NCBI GenBank assembly: GCA_036186865.1
Contig: AP025042.1
Location: 30,237,910 to 30,301,909, forward strand
From: Eustoma russellianum
Taxonomy: Eukaryota > Streptophyta > Magnoliopsida > Gentianales > Gentianaceae
Direction: 5' to 3'
DNA length: 64,000 nt
Part shown: in pieces, positions 59,201 through 64,000 of the stretch
Layout: every line of letters starts with the position of its first letter
How positions within the stretch are numbered: the stretch's first letter is position 1
Notes under the pieces: generated by a model
Database searches by the model: none
What the model was told of the DNA's origin: nothing
Seen by the model: the letters and a program-made list of their open reading frames with translations, nothing else
Position numbers and translations under genes: made by a program

Positions 59201-60907
59201 AGAGCATGACTCTTGATGTGTATATGCAAAACTTGAGAGATGTGTTCATCATCCTATGTGACTCTAGAATGAGGTCAAATCCCAAAAGTGTATGTTTGGG
59301 GTCCGAAACCAAAAGTTCTTAGGATACATGGTTACTAAAGAAGGAGTTCAGGCCAACCTCAGCAAAGTTGAAGCTTTGAAAGCTATGCACCCACCTCGCA
59401 ACATCAAAGAGATGCAAAAGATAATTAGAAGCGTCACGATGCTGAACAGATTTCTATCCAAGTCAGTAGAAAGATCCCTATGATTCTCTCAGATTCTGAA
59501 AGAAAAGAACCATGTTTCAATGGAATAACAAGTATCAATAGGTCTTTGATGACTTGAAATCCTATTAGGCAGAGGTGCCAACCTTAACATTACCGATCTC
59601 TAACGAGGTGTTGTACATATATTTGGTTGTCTGCCATAAAGCTATGTGCAAAAACCAATATACTTTGAGAGAAAAACATTGCATGGACCTGATGTGTGAT
59701 ATACTAATACTAAGAAGATAGTCTTGGAGTTGGTCATGGCTGCAAGGAAACCCATGCCCTAACTTCAAGCTCACCACATTGTGTTGGTCACTAATCAACC
59801 TTGAAGCAAATGTTGTCTCAGTCTGACACGTCAGACCCAGCAGCAAAATGGATCGTAGAGTTGACAGAGTACGATATTAATTATTGACCTCGAATCTCTA
59901 TATAGGCACAAGCTTTAGCAAATTTAATTGTAGAAGGAATTTCTATAGAAGATGAGTAGTCCTATAAGGAGCACTAGTCCATCTATGTTGATGGGTCTTC
60001 TTCCCATAATGGCGCTAGAGCGGGCCTCCTCATTTGAGTACGCACTTCGATTAAATTCTGACACTATAAACAACGAGACCGAGTATGAAGCCTTGATTTT
60101 CAGCTTGAGTCTTGTCAGAAAACTCGAGGATTAGAGAATCAAATCACACAGTGATTCTCAACTTATTGTGGCACAAACCAATGAAGATTATGAAGTCAAA
60201 GAGTACCAAATGAAGCAATATTTGTTAAGGGTCGAGCAACTCAAGGGAATGTTTAGGACTTTTAAAATCGAACATGTTCTCAGGTTGGCTAAAAAGGGCT
60301 GAAGCACTTTCTCGTCCAGCATCATCAACTTCAACAACGTTGGACAAAAGGATTGTGGTGGAGCTTATTAAGCCCCGAGCTTATGACCAAGCTGAGGTGC
60401 TTCAAGCTGATTACGTTATCTTTAATAAAGACTTATACAGGAGAACTTTCCCTCAATCCTTTGTGCAACATGCTTTATGACCTTGAGGTCACGAGTTTGA
60501 GCCACGAAAATAGCATCTTGCACAAAAATGTGTTGGGTAAGATTGCGTAATTCAGCTCGCGAAACAATCCGACCCCTTCTCAAACCCTGTACGAACGTCC
60601 GAGTCTAGTATACCAAGACTCTCTATCCCTTGGGATAGATGTGTTGTTTGACTACCGCTTACCCTCTCCAAACCTTAGCGATAGATTTTGATGTCGTTGG
60701 ATACATTTTATTTGTTAGATAAAAAATTAAAATTTTGCTTCTTGAATCAGACTTGACCACATGCGAGCACTGCCAACTCATATTCGAACATCCAACACAT
60801 CAGAAAAAGCTTTCCCCCTTCTTTAAAGCAAAAGGTCCTTTTTTTGGTCGGGGGGATGAGGGCAGGGTGGTGTTGGCAGAGTATCAGATTGGCAATCTAG
60901 AAGGTTT
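56300..60907 (+). mobile_element. Heavily decayed Ty3/Gypsy retrotransposon (Tat/Athila-like)
   Basis: Pieces appear in Gypsy order: Gag (about 57150-57500, with SLLFVFDDSEKKPDESVLQYI), protease-like (about 58280-58420), reverse transcriptase (58850-59480, WRMSIDYTDLNKTYPKDCY, FLHAFKGYHQVAMAKEDQDKTSF, FGLKNTIAIYHRLVNSLFK, KFLGYMVTKEGVQAN, PPRNIKEMQKI), then RNase H (about 59830-60250, AAKWIVELTEYDIN, HVDGSSSHNGA-like, ETEYEALIFSLSL, SDSQLIVAQTNEDYEVKE). A second RNase H-like part suggests the Tat lineage. There are dozens of stops and shifts. No LTR pair was found. Confidence 0.82.
58853..59483 (+). pseudogene. Gypsy reverse transcriptase remnant with altered active site
   Basis: Several frames are needed to follow the domain. 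Where active elements have YVDDMLIKS, this copy reads HIDYMLIKS (about 59173-59200), so the second catalytic Asp is replaced by Tyr. Confidence 0.75.
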
Positions 60908-61606
60908 GTTAAAGTAGCGCCCCGACCCAGACAGCAGAATCCGAACCGGTGCACCCGTCGTAGCTTACTGAGAAGACTACAAGAAGTCTCATCTCTCGAA
61001 TACACATCATCAATGACGTCAGAGAAATAAGTGCGGAAACACTTATCTCATAAATCTAAACCATCAATGCGGTACACCAGAAGATAAAGTGACTATCAAT
61101 ACCTGTTTATGGACGCAGCCATCTAAATCTTCAAATGAACTAAGAAAACGGAAATAACAAGAAACAGTCTAAACAATTCCCAACATGCTCTAGGCATCCC
61201 ACTCTGCCCACTCGCCGTCATCCTCTATGAAGATCATATCATACTCAGGCTCACCTGCATCACAAAGGTAGTACCCTTAGCGAAAAATACTAGCAATTAA
61301 CCCGCTTATAAGACATACGGGATCAACACATGGCAAGACATGAGTAATGTATCATTCAAGGGATTGGTGGGGCACATGTCTCGTATACTTCAAATATATA
61401 GACTTGTAGCATACGAAAGAAAGAACCGTAATTCATACACACATTTAGCAGTTCAATGACAATCCAGTACAAGCCAATCACAACATAACGACTCTCTTGA
61501 TGCATGAAAAAATATGCACTACACTACACAATCACAAATGCATGTGCAATTTCTTTTCAAAACAGTGCAATGCATGTCACAATGTCCGGTCACATAACTT
61601 TATACC

Positions 61607-61870
61607 CTGTGGTGGATCATGGCTTATATTTCCATCCCATGACACACCACAGCTTAACTTTATATCCTGTAATGCTCCACGGCTTATATTTCCATCCCGT
61701 GTCACATTACAGCTAACTTTACACCCTGTAACACTCCACGGCTTATATTTCCATCCCGTGTCGCGTTACAGCCAAATTTATACCCTGTAATGCTCCACGA
61801 CTTATATTTCCATCCCGTGTCACATTACAGCCAGTTTCGCAAACTTTCTACCCTGTACCGAAGCACAGCT
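61607..61870. repeat. Four tandem 46-nt hairpins, period about 60 bp, in the Gypsy LTR
   Basis: Units lie at 61607-61652, 61667-61712, 61726-61771 and 61785-61830, each starting CTGT and ending ACAG with the shared loop CTTATATTTCC. A degenerate fifth unit follows (61852-61868). Each folds into an outer stem of 7-8 bp and an inner stem of 4-6 bp. Spacers resemble AGCTAACTTTATACC. Confidence 0.9.
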
Positions 61871-62322
61871 CTTTTCAAAACATTATGCAAATGCAAGTGC
61901 CATGATGCAAGACTCCTCATATCAATCACATTCGTTAATCACATACCTCAAATCATGTTCACATATCGATCTATCACACGAGGCCCATCTTACTCACACC
62001 CTTGAGCTTATTCTTCACGGCAGGTCGACATCACCTAATCATTGATTCTAGGACTCAAGACTCATGTAAGAACCCTCACATTCCTCCTTTAAACTCTGTA
62101 AGGCCACATACGTTCATTCCTAACCCCTTAGGTCATTCATGTTGAAGTTCGATTCGAATACCCTACGAATTCTCCACATTTGATTCACCATCTTAAGTCA
62201 TGTTCCCAAAACTTAGACTAACCTCAATCAGGTCCTAAGAAGTCCCTAAGGTCATCCAAAGGGTCCCCTAGCTTCCCTCTTTCTTCCCTTATTTTCCCAC
62301 AAAACTGTAGGACATCATACCT

Positions 62323-62707
62323 TCACATAGATCGATCGATGTGACTTCATACCTTCACATCGATCGATCGATGTCCATCAGAGAACATCGATCTCTCACC
62401 CCATTCTACATCGATCGGTTGAAGTGACTTCGAACCCTCACATCGATCGATCGAAGTTCATCAGAGAACATCGAACTCTCACCCCATTCTACATCGATCG
62501 ATCGAAGTGACTTCGAACCCTCACATCGATCGATCGAAGTCCACCAGAATGTTTACTGTCCTACATCATACCCTACATCGATCAATCGAAGTACTTCATA
62601 CCCTCACATCGATCGATTGATGTCTGTCAGAATACTTACTGTCTAACATCATACCCTACATCGATCGATTGAAGTACTTCATACCCTCACATCGATCAAT
62701 CGATGTC
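62323..62707. repeat. 83-bp tandem array with paired ATCGATCGAT palindromes
   Basis: TCACATMGATC marks recur at 62355, 62438, 62521, 62604 and 62687, exactly 83 bp apart. A second core (TACATCGATC) precedes each by 30-32 bp. The best core, ACATCGATCGATCGATGT near 62357, is a perfect palindrome. Confidence 0.92.
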
Positions 62708-63529
62708 TACGATTCCAGCAAAGAACTTATGCGACTTTTGCAAAAACTGCAGAACCACAACTCTATTCGATCCCAAACTTCACACCAAGCATCCCATGCC
62801 TAATCCCTACTATAGTCTCATGCTTAAACTACCAATTGAACACTACACACATATCAATCAAAGATTCAAACCTAAGACTCAAATCATCCACCAAAACAAC
62901 CCAAAAATCCTACCTTTCCCTCTCTTCTCCCCTCAACCGAAAGTAGCAACAAAGAGAGGGTTCAAGGGATTGGGTTTTGCAAGATTTCCAGTAATCAACA
63001 ACAATAACGAAGGTTTTTCAATATACAGTGGCCAAATCTCAAAACCAAAACACATAAAGCACACATAGATTCACAGAAAGAAAATATTGCATGGTGATCC
63101 AATTTGATATCAAAATTAGGCCTTTTTCTTTCACAAAACGTAAGAACTTATAGGTAGATTACTTGCCTTTGATTACTCGAAGAAGGATAGAAGAACAAAT
63201 GAAGAACGGATTGTGTTCTTGAAGTGTTTCGCCTAGGGTTGAAGAGGAGATGAAAACCACCTATGGGGATGGAGTGGAAAACGTCGATCCTTTTCTGAGA
63301 AGTGAAGGACCGTCATTTTTTATATGAAAAGGGTGGAATTTGGAGTTTCTAAATTGTATTTTACTTAAATCCTTTTTTTAATAATTAAATTCTAATATTT
63401 AATTCTAAATTAAATACTACTTAATTCTAATATTTAATTCTAAATTCATTACTATTGACTGTCATTAATCTCATTTAATTTATTTTATCCTTTAATCATT
63501 TTACAGAGGGTGCGGGGCATAACAGTTAA

Positions 63530-64000
63530 CATAGTCAGAGCATCCACATTCTGGAAAATGAGATCATTTGCTCAAAACTAGGTTCCAGCAAGCCAGGCCA
63601 TTCATTCAAATCCAACCAGAACTATTGCGTCTCAAACCTTACACCGGGCTGAAAAAAAGGTGTATCAAAATACAAAACGCAACAAAGCAATTTACTTTAC
63701 AGACATCTTCCAAAAGTTCAATAGGACCATGCAGACAGGTTTAGCATTCTTCTGCACCAGTATGAATGCACAAAACCGAAAAAATATGCAAAACTCCAAC
63801 ACAGAAACTGATCATGCTACGAAAATGTATTAACCATATTATGGACCCATCAAGGATCACAAGGTGCAATTTGAGAATTTTTATCTAGTTTTAGAGGACA
63901 GAGCAATTAGAAATAATCCTTAAGCAATGCTTTACTAGTACAAACAAAATAAACAAGCAGAAATGATGCAGACAAAACACCAGAAAACTTTATGCAAGGC
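63530..64000. other. Unassigned sequence at the window edge
   Basis: The composition is more even than in the LTR before it, and no open frame or repeat was recognised. It could be the 3' UTR of a - strand gene outside the window, but nothing here proves that. Confidence 0.3.

Larger units (their letters stand above)
60913..63524 (-). mobile_element. Solo Ty3/Gypsy LTR with 5-bp target duplication
   Basis: The 2,612-bp segment is flanked by GTTAA at 60908-60912 and 63525-63529. On the - strand it starts TGTTATGCCCCGCACCC and ends GGGTCGGGGCGCTACT, the usual terminal motifs of a group of plant Gypsy LTRs except that the last base is T where A is expected. No coding sequence was found, so it is most likely a solo LTR left by recombination. 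It holds two tandem arrays (61607-61870 and 62323-62707). Confidence 0.8.

Noticed and set aside
62323..62707. CRISPR array
   Set aside because: The 83-bp units are repeats throughout without unique spacers, and they lie in a plant LTR.
62703..63068. 121-codon open frame
   Set aside because: It lies inside the solo Gypsy LTR and has no recognised domain. LTRs of this type are non-coding.

Overview
The window is nuclear DNA of a flowering plant, most likely a eudicot. The evidence is GT-AG introns in plant-type genes, L1 LINEs, Copia and Gypsy LTR retrotransposons, TTG-tailed SINEs of the Au type, and a full plant-type Mediator subunit 16. I could not fix the species. No bacterial, organellar or viral segment was seen.

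Two host genes are present, both on the + strand and both apparently intact. (1) A soluble epoxide hydrolase at 5925-8301 has 4 exons and 316 aa. A 184-bp Mutator-like MITE carrying two G-box/ABRE motifs sits 70 bp before its ATG. (2) MED16 (SFR6) at 22252-39755 has 16 exons and 1257 aa. Its intron 6 is about 5.75 kb because a young antisense Copia element lies inside it.

The rest is mostly transposon. In order: a SINE at the window edge; a 5'-truncated L1 (706-4943); the epoxide hydrolase; a complete Copia element with 816-bp LTRs (8748-16706); a SINE; a deleted hAT element with an 8-bp target duplication (18371-19365); an AT-rich stretch; MED16 with SINEs and Copia-3 in its introns; a SINE, a 129-bp tandem duplication and a second Mutator-like MITE (40562-41170). 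Then comes a three-level nest: a decayed Copia element (41883-55616) whose 3' LTR is split by an L1 (46558-55347), whose ORF2 is split by a 2.5-kb LTR-like insert (about 48303-50836). A heavily decayed Ty3/Gypsy element follows (about 56300-60907), then a 2.6-kb solo Gypsy LTR on the - strand (60913-63524), and an unidentified edge segment.

The most unusual signals are: four tandem 46-nt hairpins in the solo Gypsy LTR whose stems differ by paired, compensating substitutions; an 83-bp array in the same LTR with two near-palindromic ATCGATCGAT cores per unit; the MITE family that carries paired ABRE-like sites; and an antisense Copia polyprotein that reads from its reverse transcriptase straight into its own 3' LTR, with RNase H and the polypurine tract missing.
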